Source: Filobasidium wieringae (taxonomy: Eukaryota; Basidiomycota; Tremellomycetes; Filobasidiales; Filobasidiaceae). From it: a stretch of 64,000 bases of DNA. The stretch's first letter is position 1. Every line of letters begins with the position of its first letter. Below the pieces are notes generated by a model. It saw only the letters and a program-made list of their open reading frames with translations, made no database searches and had not been told where the DNA came from. The position numbers and the translations under genes are program-made. Location of the stretch: positions 434,001 to 498,000 of the forward strand of contig BCIV01000006.1 in NCBI GenBank assembly GCA_001600055.1. The letters are read 5' to 3'. Below, one piece after another: positions 10,099 to 22,400 of this stretch.

Positions 10099-12598
10099 TT
10101 ATGATGCCTGCCTCCTCGCCCTATTCGCTTCGACAGCTTCTCTAGCTTTCTTTTCTCTATTAGATCGGCAGTCAGCTTCGACGCTTGCGATCGACCACCA
10201 CTATCAAACTCACCTCCATTCGCACCCCTCTTCGAATTCGCACCAGCCACAACGGCTGACGTTCTCAATTCCAACTCCTTCAGGCTCCTTGCTGCCCATC
10301 CAGAAATTGAGTGTTCTTCCCAAGTTTTTACTTAGTAGTACTCGGTCGTGCTGGAACACATGTGTTCCGATAATACTTCCCGCTTCAGGCCTTTTCCGTT
10401 TGGTCTTCTTCAACTTGATGGATGACTTCGGTTCTTGTGACACGTCCACAGGCTCTATCCCGCTCGATATGGCCGGAGGGGAAGAGGTCAGGTCGATCGC
10501 CTGAGACGCAGGTGCCTCCTCTTTTACCACAAAGGTAGAGGCGTTTGCTGGAATTGGCGCTGGGTCTTGTTCTGCCGCACAACTGCCAGCTGGTAACAGA
10601 GTAGCTTGTAAACCTTCAAGTTCCGTTGGGTCCACCTCGATGGTGATCTTCTCGTCTGGAAGGGACACTTCCTGGCTGCCCTGCTTGAGACTCTCAGCGA
10701 TGGCAAGTGCCATCAGTCTTTCTTCCTCCTTCGTTTGAAGCGCATTCGTGTCCTCCTCAGTTGTATTAAACAGTACGGCCTCTATTTGGGTACTATCCAC
10801 GTCGTCGGTCGTGCATCGAGACTTGTTCCGTTTGGACCGCTTGCTTTTCTCCTTTTTGCTAGTCGATAACTTAACATTCCGGTATACAAGCTCGAGCTTG
10901 TCTTCGCTCCTCCCTAGATTACCTGTTGAACTAGGTGTTTCGGCCTTTCCTAAACCCAGCTTAGCGACATATCGAACCCAGGAATCCACATAATCCCACA
11001 AACATGTGCCACTCAATAGGTCGGCTTCTAAAGCATTCCCAATCACGATCGTGCGAGATTCCGCCAAGAAATGTGTGGAGAACTCGACATACGGGTCGAG
11101 ATTAAGATGTTGAAAAAGCAAGTACCAAGAGAAGCGATCGTATGGTTGATCAGACGAGACGTCAATATCTACCGCCACGATTGGAGAGCATTCATCCTCC
11201 TCCTCGAGAGAGATCGGACAGTCTTGGCTGCCATTGAACCTATTCCCTGATCCGAGACCCTGCATCCCTGCGTCTGATGGCTCGATCGGACCCCTCCGGT
11301 TATCGGCTGCAAGCATTCCATCAAGAATCTCTTTATAGCTCATTAGCTGCATTGTACCACTCATAGCACTTTCAACTCTTGGCATGGTGCCGCTTGCACG
11401 GGTTTTCGAATCTGATACGTATAAACGAGCTGTTCGCCTTGAGCCGCTGCGCGATTTCGTACGGGTAGGTCCCGATGCAAAGAAAGATGTCAATAGGCTC
11501 TGATTAGGGGTACGTGCTGGGTCTTCAGAAGCCGTCTCTGGGGAATCTAACGGCTCGAGAACCAGCTCGTCCTGATGACATTCCCTATCGTATTAGTCTA
11601 AATCCGATTGTGAAGTACCAGGTCTACTTTGACCTACGATAACGCCGACCACCATGAAGCCCTTCAGAAACCCTACAACAGGCAGTTCCCTGCACTTCCC
11701 GATATCGAGCAAGGCCTGTAGACTAGAGAGCATATTGAGAAATCTATATCGAACATCAGATCAGCTGCCGGGAGGAATGATAGTGACTCGACATCGAAAC
11801 TGTACCTGAGACCCCAGACATCTTCACGAGTGGAAGTCGTAACCTTGATTTCAACAGGATGAATCTCTTTCTCGAGCTTTTTATGCACAGCTTCTCCTCT
11901 CCTGTCGAACGTAATAGCAGATAAAGATCAATTTCAGGTATAGACTGTAACGATCCGCTTCCACATACTTCATAATCTTTTCATGGTCGCCCGCTTTGAC
12001 CTTGTTGACTGGTATCTCCTTTCCCTCTCGTGTCGTAATAATTTCTGGCCGCTCTTCAGCTTTCAGATATGGCTTGGAGCGTAGACGACTACCATACAAA
12101 GTCGGCATGACTTTCGACGGACAACACCAGCGGATAACACACTCACTAATCATATTGTACCTCGCACCATAAGGGTGCAACGAGATCGGATACGCTAAAG
12201 AATTCTCTTTTTCGGAATCGCTGAAACAAACTACGATTGTCTTTTTCAAATACGGTATTGGCAGGAACGACCTGATCTTGCGGGTCGTCGGAGAGTCTTC
12301 CTTCTTCTTCAGCTTCATCCTTGTGTAGGAGCTCAGTCACTTGCTCTACCAAATCCTCCTCACATGCAGATTGTTGCGAAAGAGGAGGCCCGAACGCATC
12401 CGAGATATCTGCTGATGCTTGCCCTAGAGGAGACTGATTTTGCTCAGCTCCGTCATATTCGATCCTTACAGTGGCACTTGATGCTACTTGGTTCTGCGAG
12501 TGTGAAGGCGCTTGCGACTCCAATCGTTGTATCTCATGTTCCAAGGCGGAATCGTATTCGTATAGGTCATCGTATTCATCCCCAGACGCTTCAGCCAT
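10099..12598 (-). CDS. EXO5: Exonuclease V (Exo5/Dem1), [4Fe-4S] RecB/Cas4-type nuclease
   Basis: Six exons on the minus strand: 12598-12147, 12088-11969, 11901-11806, 11743-11638, 11571-10214, 10156-10099; 2190 nt, 729 residues. Motifs in order: PLWCEVQYDYRLRSKPYL (first Fe-S cysteine, about residue 145), AVHKKLEKEIHPVEIKV, FMVVGVIDEL with the metal-binding Asp (259), YVSDSKTR (D312, K314), QLMSYKEIL (Q333), then the C-terminal cluster CGWCEFEEGCEWR (C699, C702, C708). These are the Exo5 signatures: a single-strand-specific exonuclease of mitochondrial and nuclear DNA repair. The protein is longer than typical members because of a basic and acidic insertion (about residues 460-660). That insertion contains a UIM-like segment at 540-555 and a SIM-like IDLTSS at 617-622. 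The first ATG in frame is 12598; the open frame upstream has no ATG. Confidence 0.9.
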
Positions 12599-12879
12599 GA
12601 GACAACGCTGGTTAGGAGAGGCTAGATGGGCGAGCAAGAAAATTTCAAGCTACGGTAACAAGATTATCCGTTTACAAGTGAGGATAGACGATGCTTCGTC
12701 CGCCCAGTCGACTACCCGGCAAAATCACCGATCAGAGACCTCAAAGACCTCAGAGGCGGTTGCCCATTTGTTTACGATGTCATGCGGAAGCAAACCCTCA
12801 TGCATATCATATCATGTAATGACGCTTCTACAGCTACTGAGTCTACATAGATTGCATCTAATACCATCTGCCTTCCACA

Positions 12880-14243
12880 TCACCAGATAAAAGGGATCAT
12901 GATGTTCCTCTTAGGATACTTGCTTCCGTGTTCCTTACGGTAAGTCCTATGCTTCTTCAAGGCCCACTCGAGCATCTGTCCCATGGAAACGGCGGTGAAA
13001 AGGGCGACTAAGAGAAGAAGGCCGGTTAGATCGTGTATCCTTTCTCCGATAATGCAATTCGTTGTACTCACAACCTCCATCACAGGTCATAGCGGTCAAA
13101 GCGATCCAGGTAAGAGATTCGAACCAGTAATTGGCACATGTGACCTGGTTGAATCCGTACCCCTTAGGGAACTTTCGAGGTTGACCAGGAGGAGTACGAA
13201 TCGATCGGAGGTTGAGATGAGTCAAGAAGTTGGAGAACTCTCCGTACTACCGTATTCAAAGAAGCAGATCAGTTCAGTCGCTTGTAATTGATAATGCTGC
13301 GGTTACTTACGAGCCAAACAACAGACCAGAACCCGATCCAAGCAGGGTTATCGAAGATTGTTCCTTTTAGAGCAACAGCTCCGTACTGGGGTCGGAAAAT
13401 CGATGCGGCAGGCATGACTCCGCACAATAACCAGTAATGAGAACAGCTGAAAGGTCGGTATGATCAGCATAGATCCTGAAGCTTCACGATGAGACGAGAG
13501 AACGCACTTCTTGAAGATGTTTCGGAGCGGCATAGTGGCATGAGAGAATTTGTGTACGAAGATGGTCTCGTATTCCCTCTTGACATAGTGCAGGATAGTC
13601 AAAGCGAGAACAGTTCTAAACGCAAACGCAAATTAGCTTGTATTTCCGAGCAGTTCAAGTCGCAAGTTGCTATTCACTTTTGCAGGGTAGATGGTTCGTA
13701 GGCGACAGTAGAGTTCAAAAACCACAAGCCGACTTTGTGCAGCCCTCCGTAAATAGTATGTCCCTTCAGTGACAAGGTATAAATCAAAGGTTGGATGACG
13801 ATAGGTCCGAACTGAAAATCCTTTCGAATGAGCTTCATAGGCAGGGCTAGTTCGGCGGTTCGTTATACTGACGTATTCAGCAAGGAAAACGGTCCTCCAA
13901 GCAATCTGAGGTCCGAGGTCTTTACACCTGATTTCGCTGCCTGATTCTTGGATCCCATAAGTGGCCAGACTGTGGGTATCTTCTGATAAGACAGTAGGTT
14001 TGGCTTTAGCATCGCCTGGAGTAGGAAGCGTCAGCCTTTGCCTAAGCTCGGGGATCTAAAAGGTAAAGCGAGGCACCGATCAGAGTAGAATTCAACTTGG
14101 CTAACTGATAATCTACTTACTCTAGGGAACTTGGCGACGATCCCCTTTTTCAGGTCGCTGACGGTGACCTGCTGAGCATTTTTTCCTGGAAATTCGACCT
14201 GGATGGCGGGTTTGCCTGGAGTATTTACAGTAACGCTGACCAT
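12880..14243 (-). CDS. TSC13: Very-long-chain enoyl-CoA reductase (Tsc13)
   Basis: Seven exons on the minus strand: 14243-14121, 14055-13873, 13811-13678, 13615-13508, 13446-13311, 13246-13072, 13007-12880; 987 nt, 328 residues (yeast Tsc13 is about 310). It starts with a ubiquitin-like N-terminal region (MVSVTVNTPGKPAIQVEF). The membrane reductase core follows with FGPIVIQPLIY, ILHYVKREYETIFVHKFS, ATMPLRNIFKNCSHYWLL, GYGFNQVTCANYWFESL and a C-terminal ALKKHRTYRKEHGSKYP, all family signatures including the catalytic Lys/Tyr-bearing region. It performs the last reduction of the ER fatty-acid elongation cycle, feeding sphingolipid very-long-chain acyl groups. It lies head-to-tail with EXO5 and divergent from the PPR gene over about 240 bp. 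Confidence 0.9.
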
Positions 14244-14484
14244 CGTTGTAGATTCAGTAAGGTGTGCCGTGGAAGAAAGGAGTTCAAAGCACCTTGTTGA
14301 CGATGATGGGGAATTTAGTAATTAGCCGGTGACGGCGACGGGTTGCGATAGATCAGGCTACCTGACATTTCTGGGTGATTCTCTAAACTTGAAGTAGGAA
14401 CAACCATTCCTGCTTCTTAGAGCACTCAGCTTTGTCGATCTAGTCGAACCTGTCGATTCATTGGCTCAATAGCACAGGTCAACT
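14244..14484. promoter_or_regulatory. Short divergent promoter, TSC13 / PPR protein
   Basis: Only 241 bp separate the two divergent start codons, so both genes must share this control region. I see no clear TATA element. Confidence 0.4.
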
Positions 14485-17479
14485 ATGCGAAGAGCGTCTC
14501 TTCTCCGGATATTCGGCCGGCGACCTCTGGTGCGAGTGTCGCCATGGCCTAGAATTTTGGCACCAAATGTGAATCTGCAGGTAAGGACATATCTCTCCTG
14601 TCGAGCTCTAAATACAATGTTTTGACCGCTATCATTACTGGGAATCTCACAGGACCAGGTCGGTTCGAGAGGAAGGCTCGCTAGTGCGGTCCCTCTAGTG
14701 GCCAGCAAGTCTTTCAAGGCATTGCCACCCATTTCCCCCTCAGACCATACCAAACAGCTTGATGTTATCCGGAAACAGATACATGCAATTCTATTCCCCT
14801 TTTCCCCTTCTGCTTTATCAAAAGCGTCGCCCTCCCTCCCTGAAGTCTCGAGAGGTACCTCGCCAAATTTGAGCAAACCAAGCACCGAAGAGCTTATACG
14901 GCTGGTGGGACAAGCTATCAAGGTCGTCGATATCAATTCGATACAAGATGAGCTGAAGGCATCGATTGGTGTGGATGATGCGACCATGATCGAATCAATG
15001 GAGGAAGATGTCGCATCTCAGGTTGAAGGTCCGGTTCAGGGAGTGACAACGCTGGACATTGGAGTGGCCGCAAATGATACAGAACCTACTATACATTCAC
15101 AGCCCGGAACAAATGCAGAGACTCGTTTAGTCGGTGCCGATGTACACCCTTCTCAATTCAGGCAAGAACTAGCATTACGTTGTGAACTCATGGCATCTAC
15201 CCTGGGACTGTATGCTCCTCACATCTCTCGTGTCCTGACCCACTACATAAGCGAGACTACCCAGAAAAAATCCACCCTGGAAGACGAAGGGCTTGAACGA
15301 GTCGCGCGATGGTGTTACACCCAATCGTTCTTGATTAACCGACTACATGGAAACCGATACCATAGCTTGAAAGAAGCACGTCCGATACCGGAAGGTATCA
15401 AATCGGGTTCTGGCTCGGTAACGCAAGCGAACGGAGTCATGGCCGAGGAAAAGATACAACAGAGCGTACAAGCACGGAAAGCGTATGAAGCACTGATGCT
15501 GGAGTACCTCGTCCACTACGATAAGGATCCCGAGAGCTATCAAAGCGCATCTGCACGGGTCCTTAAATCGATTGAGCGTACACTAGATGATGCTCGAGAA
15601 CAACTAGCGATCGTCTGGGGTGAGGGACTGGATAACAAGCTGAAAATACATCAGAAAACTCGGCAGGTTCTTGCTGCACAATACCGCGCGCGAGCTCGGC
15701 CTTCCCTTAGGGGGATGCTAGCGATCTGGACGCGAGTTTCGTTCGAAGTCGAAGGAAAGCCAGATCAGCCCTCAGCAGCAACCCTACCCAGTGCGGCGAT
15801 ACCTCTTGAACTGTGCAAGTTCTCCCAAGGCACGTACCCTTTGAAGAGCGATATTTGGGAGGAAGCGACCACTTCAAGGGAGACTATGACTTCTCCAGAG
15901 GCGAACTCGGAGACTGAAAACAGACTCAAATCCTATGCCAACCAGCTTCTCACACGCAGATATCTAGATACGCCTCCATTGTTACGCGCTACCATCAAGA
16001 GTGCAGCAACCCGTGGGCATTTGGAGACAGTTTGGGCGTTATGGCCAACTGTCCGCGATCATTTCTCTGCACAAAGTACGCATGGGCAAGAGGAACTTCA
16101 AACCCTTAGCATACTCTTGACGGTGATGCTAAGCATCTCATCCTTCTCGCCTCACGCTCAGACTGCTCAGAAAGCTGTGGCAGAGTTACTGCACCTTTTA
16201 CCAAGTCCGACACCCTTAGCAATCTATCACACTCTGCTGGATATTTACAGTTCGAAACAAGCTGCTTCTGTCGCCAGAGACATACCTGCTTCAGCACAGC
16301 GAGATGAACAAAAGAGGATGTATCACAACCTCAAGGCGACGTGGAAGCGTATGAAGGACGAAGGTGTGGCCAGGGAACTGAGGAGTTACCAGCTAGCCGT
16401 CCAAGGTTTTGGTGCTCACGGCGATGTGGAAGGAATCAAGGCGTGTTGGCAAGAGCTAGCCGCCGATGAGGCATGTCGCGAAAATTGGAAACAAGATACG
16501 TCAGGTATGTAAACCCATAACATAACTCGGTACAAGTTCCGACGGGTGTACTTTTATAGCCGGAAATGATGCAAGCTACCCTCCTAACCAGATCCTTAAT
16601 GTCTTCATCTCCACCCTACTCAACACTCCTCGATCCTCAGGAGGATCTTCAATTGCACTAAACATATTTGGCTTGATGACCGACCCCAAGCAGCCTTACA
16701 AGCCGGATATCATTACGATCAACACCATGCTACGACATTACGGCGCGACGAAAGATTTGAAGGAGATGATCAGGTTGATGGACATGCTACCGACTTTTGG
16801 CCTAAAGCCGGATGTCTACACGTATACCACAATCGTAGAAGGCTTGCTGAAGAGCGGCCGACGAGAAACGGCAAGAGAGACATTGGACATGATGGAACAG
16901 TCTGGAATTGCCCCCAGCACCGCAACGTACAGCTTGCTGATCAGTGATCTGGCAAAGAGCGGTGAACCGGATAATATGATTCGAGCTGAATCGCTCGTCA
17001 AGAAGATGAGGATGGCCAAATTGGTTCCTACTGTTATTACCTACACCGCATTGTTGGACGGGTACTTTAGGGCCAACAAGCCTCAAGCGGGGGTTGGCGT
17101 ATTGAAACAAATGGAACGGGACGGAATTCTTCTGAACAAGGTGACCTACAACATGATCCTTAGAAGTATCGTCAACAGCAACGTGGACCCGCGTTTGGTC
17201 GATAAGGCGATCAAACATATGGGAGGTTCATACAGTCCCTTCCAAGGAGCATACAGCTCGATCATAAATGCCATGCTGAAGAGCAACGCTGTTCCAGACG
17301 ACGACACTTGGTTCATCATCCTGTCCGGTCTACACCGGGCGGAAAGGTTTGACGAAGCTGAGGAGGTGATGAGAGAGATGGATAGACAGCGTTTCAAGCC
17401 AATCTCAGGATCCGCACTTAGCAGAGTGATGGGCGATCTTCTAGAACGGCGGCCTGCGAGATTCAGACGATTGCGATGA
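14485..17479 (+). CDS. Mitochondrial pentatricopeptide-repeat (PPR) protein
   Basis: Three exons, 14485-14580, 14653-16504 and 16560-17479; 2868 nt, 955 residues. The first exon encodes an Arg-rich, acid-free N-terminus (MRRASLLRIFGRRPLVRV), a strong mitochondrial targeting sequence. The middle 600 residues are helical and poorly conserved. From about residue 695 there is a run of canonical 35-residue PPR motifs, visible as repeats such as KPDVYTYTTIVEGLLKSGR, APSTATYSLLISDLAKSG, VPTVITYTALLDGYFRANK and LNKVTYNMILRSIV. PPR proteins of this type bind specific organellar RNAs to stabilise, process or promote translation of mitochondrial transcripts. Which transcript is not readable from the sequence. 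The start ATG at 14485 needs the first intron (donor GTAAGG) to join the main frame; without it the targeting peptide would be lost. Confidence 0.85.
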
Positions 17480-17721
17480 TTGATTATGATACAGAACAGG
17501 TCAATAAAACCTCATGTGTTGTGCTTGTCGATGTACATATAATTTCTCGACCATCCCGCATAATTGCTGAACAACCGTTGATATTGCAGCCAATAGTGTG
17601 CCGACGTCCAACGTTAATTGATTCATTTCTCTCGCGTTTATTCTAAGCCCAGGAATCTTTTTCCTAATCCAACTTGCTGGTATCTTTCGTAAGCTAGAAT
17701 TCATACCTTCATGATCAGCTG

Positions 17722-18015
17722 CTATCGTGTGCCTTGCAAACGGCCGGACTGACCCCAGTAGCTCCATCTTCGACCCATCCACTTTCCAAAGAACGGTACC
17801 AAAACGATGGAAAAGAGCATTTGCATCTGCTTGAGCGATTCTTCCCATTCCTCTCTTATCAGTGCTGCCTCCCTCTCGTCATCGTCACTGTCGCCATCAT
17901 CGCTAGAGAAGTCGGAGACGGAATCTGAGCCGGAGATGCTGGAAGGGAAGGAGGGGTAGGAGTCGTTGGAGGGAGTCGAGGAGGGTCCGGCTGCTGATGG
18001 GAATGAAATGGGCAT
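17722..18015 (-). CDS. MIM2: Mim2-like mitochondrial outer-membrane insertion factor
   Basis: Single visible exon of 97 codons. The first half is Ser/Asp/Glu-rich and acidic. The second half has EEWEESLKQMQMLFSIVLV then PFFGKWMGRRWSYW, one hydrophobic segment flanked by a conserved Trp-Glu motif and a GRRWxYW motif. As I recall the family, this is the pattern of fungal Mim2, the small partner of Mim1 in the MIM complex that inserts single-pass outer-membrane proteins. The open frame then runs ten residues and stops at 17722. In relatives I would expect a short continuation after SYW, so a further intron (a GTCAGT occurs right after the Trp codon) is possible and the C-terminus is uncertain. 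The gene converges on the PPR gene and diverges from the cyclo-ligase gene. Confidence 0.55.
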   Translation of the reverse strand: MPISFPSAAGPSSTPSNDSYPSFPSSISGSDSVSDFSSDDGDSDDDEREAALIREEWEESLKQMQMLFSIVLVPFFGKWMGRRWSYWGQSGRLQGTR

Positions 18016-18194
18016 TTTGTGGTAGAGAGGATTTGCAATTACGACTGTTCAGGTAGCAGTAAGAGGTCTTGCAAGTGGTCTGGAACAATCGATGTTGGCG
18101 GATTTTGCTGAAGAGAATAGCACAGAGAGTGTTGGTTGCGTCGATATGCGATATCCTCGAGTGAGATATTGGGTGACGATCGGATGACGTAAAG

Positions 18195-18206
18195 CCCCCC
18201 CCCCCC
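18195..18206. repeat. C12 homopolymer in divergent promoter
   Basis: Twelve consecutive C on the plus strand, in the about 300-bp divergent region between the MIM2-like gene and the formyl-THF cyclo-ligase gene. It may be a nucleosome-excluding or length-variable element. Its length should be treated with caution as a possible assembly artefact. Confidence 0.6.
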
Positions 18207-18312
18207 TCGTTCATCAAGAGTCGCTATGGCTCTATCATACTGGATACTCTTGTGAGCCAGGAAATGGTTGATCCTTTCTACTTTCAAAAGCGCTTGGACC
18301 AACCTTATTCGG

Positions 18313-19338
18313 ATGTCGGATATGGAAAACACGTTTGCTCTCAAAAGAGCTCTGCGCAAACAGATAGCTGCAACTCTCAAGCAGCTTGATCAAGCAGAAA
18401 TTAACCGTCAATGTAAGGCTCTGCAGCTAGAAGGCAGACTGTACATGTCCTAACTAAGTTCTTGACGGTAGCAGAGCTCGTACGCCAATCTATTCAGAAG
18501 CAAGGGCTACTCAACAAGGCCAGAGGAATATGTTGTTACCTCTCCATGGGGGCCGGGGAGCTATCCACCTCGGGCCTAGTCGACGACATCCTTGCGGCTA
18601 GTAAGCTGTACCAAGCGACATAATATCACTTCTAGTCTTTCTAAGGGATATCAAACTTGCAGATATACCACTATACGTTCCTGTCATCCCATCGCCAGCT
18701 GCAAAGTCGAAGTCACAGGATAAATACGCACCTCCCGCTCCTGAGCACGATATGCGAATGAAGCGACTGTACTCTCGCTTGGACTTCGAAGGATGTCCTC
18801 AAGATAAATGGGGTATTCCTGACGCAGGCTCCTATCGAAACGATCTGGGTAATGATCAAAAAGTTGTCAGGGAAGATGGTAGGTTCTGCTGGCGAGGCGG
18901 GCGGTTCCCGGCGATATGGGCTAATCTATGCTGTCCTATCAGCTGAGGATGAAGGAGCTCCTTCCCTGGATATAATACTGGTTCCTGGTGTAGCATTTGA
19001 TAGGTCGAGAGGACGAGTAAGTCTGAAGCACTGCTTCCTGCGAGATTAGAAGACCCGTTTCGCTAACGTTGTTGCCAATACAGCTCGGCCATGGAAAGGG
19101 CTACTACGATCGATACATCCGGAGGTACGCAAAATCCGCTAAGGGGAAAGGAGCTCAATCCCCTACTCTAGGTGAATCTCAAGTCATTATCTACAGAATC
19201 TGAATCAGAGCTAACATATACATATCAGTGGCTCTTGCACTTTCGCAACAATTAGTATCTGATCGAGTACCGTGTACTCCAGACGATCAGCTAGTAGACA
19301 TTATCGTGTTGCCAAATGAGGTCATCAATGGGAAATGA
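18313..19338 (+). CDS. FAU1: 5-formyltetrahydrofolate cyclo-ligase (MTHF synthetase)
   Basis: Six exons: 18313-18412, 18472-18600, 18663-18878, 18943-19016, 19084-19171, 19229-19338; 717 nt, 238 residues. Family signatures in order: ALRKQIAATLKQL (N-terminal substrate and ATP region), ICCYLSMGAGELST, IPLYVPVIP, DKWGIPD, DIILVPGVAFD and the diagnostic LGHGKGYYDRYI loop, ending in DIIVLPNEVINGK. It converts 5-formyl-THF to 5,10-methenyl-THF with ATP and so recovers stored folate. Two in-frame ATGs (18313, 18322) begin the protein; the first is chosen. The second exon's acceptor is the TAG at 18469-18471; the next AG would create a stop. Confidence 0.9.
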
Positions 19339-19403
19339 AGATACATCAACTCGAATACCAGCTAGCAGCCATTACCACGGAATCACTAGACCCATTAGTG
19401 GTC

Positions 19404-22400
19404 CTACTCAAAGACACTTTTGGGAAGCTGACTCCCTGAAACGCCTTGTTTCTGGAAGGACCGCCTGATCTCGGCCAGATCGCCCTTCACTCGTGCCGCC
19501 GCGTTGAGCACGACCTCTCGCAGTTGCATTTCCTCTTCTTGATGCGTAACGTCTTCTTCGACCCAAACCTCAAATACATCCAAGCTAGGTTGGAGAATGA
19601 TGAGCTGATCGCACCGGTCCAAAGCTCATCAACTTACCATTCTTTGGCCAAGGTCGCGATAACAGTTTCGGACTCGCTGATCAACTCGCGCTGGCATTGT
19701 TTCACCTGACGTGGAGCCTCAGAGACCTTGATTGAGAAGTCGTTCCATACAGTCTGGGAACAAGATTAAGGTTCGAGCGCTCAGCGTCGTCACTTCCTTA
19801 TTATATCCACTGACCTGGTTAATCTGATTCATAAGCTGTAAATCACATGGTCAGTCTCGTACACTGGCGCTACAGCGATTTGTCACACCTTTCTGAGGAC
19901 CGTGATCGAGTCATCCTCATTCTGTTGCATCGGCTCGAGGTCGCCAACGTCTATAAGGGGCTGCGCCAACTTCTTGCTTGTTTTCGGTTGGTGTTGGTTT
20001 CTAGAACACCCCTCAGTTGGTACGGTGTAGACCGAACCGTTCTTTGCAACGTCTTGTGCCTCTGCAGCCACTACTTTTCTTCGCTTCTTGCCTTTCTCGC
20101 TGGCAGGTTTAATCTTGCAAGTATCTGGATAACAAGGGCATCATCGGACCGGGTCGCATAGACATTTGTACGCTAGTGCTCACCACGAAAGACCAGCGAA
20201 CTATAAATTGGAACTTGTACATCTGGATCGTCCTCACTGTCTGATTCCACTAGGGATCTAGCAGGGACAGCAGAATATTTCTTCGAATGTGGTGGGTTAT
20301 CGGACCTCTTCCTCTTCCGCGCAGCCAACTCTCCCCTTTTCGGTTCGATATGCGCGATATGGTCATCGGATCCGCCCGCCACCTCAACCTCTTCACGCAC
20401 TCGAACAGTCTCTCGTACCATTTGTACTGTTCCAGAAGTTCCTGGATCAAGGATTTGAACCACGCTTTGAGCTTGAATATGCGAATGATCGGCTGACGCT
20501 GCAAAGACTTGAAATGTGAGTGGCCAGAATATCCATGAGATGCAATCCTGACCTACCTTGTCTCTTCTTGGCGTGGCCTATTTTTAGCGCGTCTATGGAC
20601 CTTGTCGTGGATTTGACTTGGTCTGTCCTGCGTCGTGATTCCGATGGATTGCTTTGAAGATCCTTGGACGATTGAACCGAAGATCCGGGAGTCGGAGAGG
20701 TTGGCTCGGGATGAGAGATAGGATCTTGTTCGGTGTCTAATGACGCTGATAAGATTGCCTTGTTGGTTGGTACAGGCAGATATTGCTTTTCTGCGTTATG
20801 TACCGGCGCTCTCCCGCTGGAGAAAACATCAGCGTCCTGTGTGTTGTCACTGTGGGATTCCGAGAGTGGAGAAGACTCGTTGCCCGGTTCTTGATCTCCG
20901 ATAGTCGAAGGCCTCGGCTGAGAGGCGAGTTTGAGTTGCCGGATGTCAGGCAGGGACTGCCTGTTTGCTTCATAAGCACCAGACACAGAGTGAGCTACGC
21001 GTTCAGGCTCGCCGCTTGTGGTTCGTCCATTTGTTGACTGGCGTAGACTGAAGTCAGATTCTCGAGATCGTCGCTTACAACACTTAACTCACTTTCGACC
21101 TGGAGTCATGCGGTGATCGTTTACCCCTTCTAGGCGGGTCTGCTCGTTTGGCATTGGATGATGAAGTAGCCTTAGGTCGTATTTGATACGTCTCCTGAAG
21201 TGAGGGTTGTATAGATTGTTGATTAAGTTCCCTATCGCTTTGGTCCTCTTCGGACGGTATGTGCTCGGGAGATGCGATATGCTTTCGTCGTGAGTCGCTT
21301 CCATGCCTGGCTTTTTTGCCATCTGTAAAGGCAAACATCAAGATTGGTTCCTCAGGATAACACACGACGTATACGTACATCGATTGCGGGCAGCAGTAAT
21401 CCGTGGGGGTGTCGCCAAAGGCGCCTGTTCCTTCTCCATCAAGTGTCCAGCCGTCTCCGGGAGAACGCTTTCGATAGGTTCAATCTCAACTTCTCCTTCG
21501 CCACGGCTCGGAGTCTCTTCAGTATTCTGAACCTTGACGACCACAGGACCGCTTCGAGTGATGCGGCTGGTCGAGGGAGCGGACGTAAGCGCCGCTGCTG
21601 AAGGTATGTACTCTGCTTCATCCTGACCACCTTCCCCGGCTTCATCGAAATTAACGTTTCTTGCGATCGACAATTTCGCGGATTGTTTCTTCAAGTTGTT
21701 CCCACCGTTGTCATCCATCTGGTTGGTAAAGGCATTCGGCAGAGCCAGAATCTTCTGACCACGCGTGCGTGGCGCCTGCATTGCGGCGATCTCATACACT
21801 TTATCATCGCTCATTAATTTTTCCTCGTCGGCTTCAGCGCATTGTCGAAATTCCTGTATCCCTATATTCCCAGCCTTGGTTTGAGAAATGTCCACAGGGG
21901 CCTCGCTCTTAGACGCCTTGGCAGCTCCTGATTGGAGAGGAACGCCTGTGCTTTCAGTGATCTTTCGTGAATCGAATCAGTCTAGCGCGTGATGCAACGA
22001 CAAGTCGTACCAACCTTGATCCCTACTTCCCTCCGCAAGTATTGAATCAAGCGTACGCTTGCTTCATATTCCATCTCCAAGCCTAGTTCAACTTTACAGG
22101 GGGTTGTTGAAGGCGCGTGTACGAGAGTATTCTCGTCGAGCATGATAGATACCACACGTGCTCCTATTCAGGTCCCATGAAAACTTAGACAATCTAAATC
22201 CCAAGCACCTATGATGCCCACCTTTTGCTCGAGTATTGTCGACGTATACTACCTGATTTATATTCAGATTTGCTTCATTCTTGCAGCCTTCTTCCTTCTC
22301 CCAATCACAGGTATGGGGAGGAATCGCTGTTGCATCTACACCACTCCAGCAGATCCGAGAACCCTGTATGAAAACCGAACGATAGGGATTCAGTCGCATC

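Noticed and set aside
17501..17848. 115-codon minus-strand frame overlapping the MIM2-like gene
   Set aside because: Its first part is the wrong-frame shadow of the MIM2-like exon; the rest could be 3' UTR or a missed last exon, but nothing supports it as its own gene.
22141..22143. ATG as the start of a separate shorter gene ending at 19404
   Set aside because: The same exon stays open upstream to an acceptor at 22164 and continues in frame with preceding coding-like exons that complete a PH-like fold.
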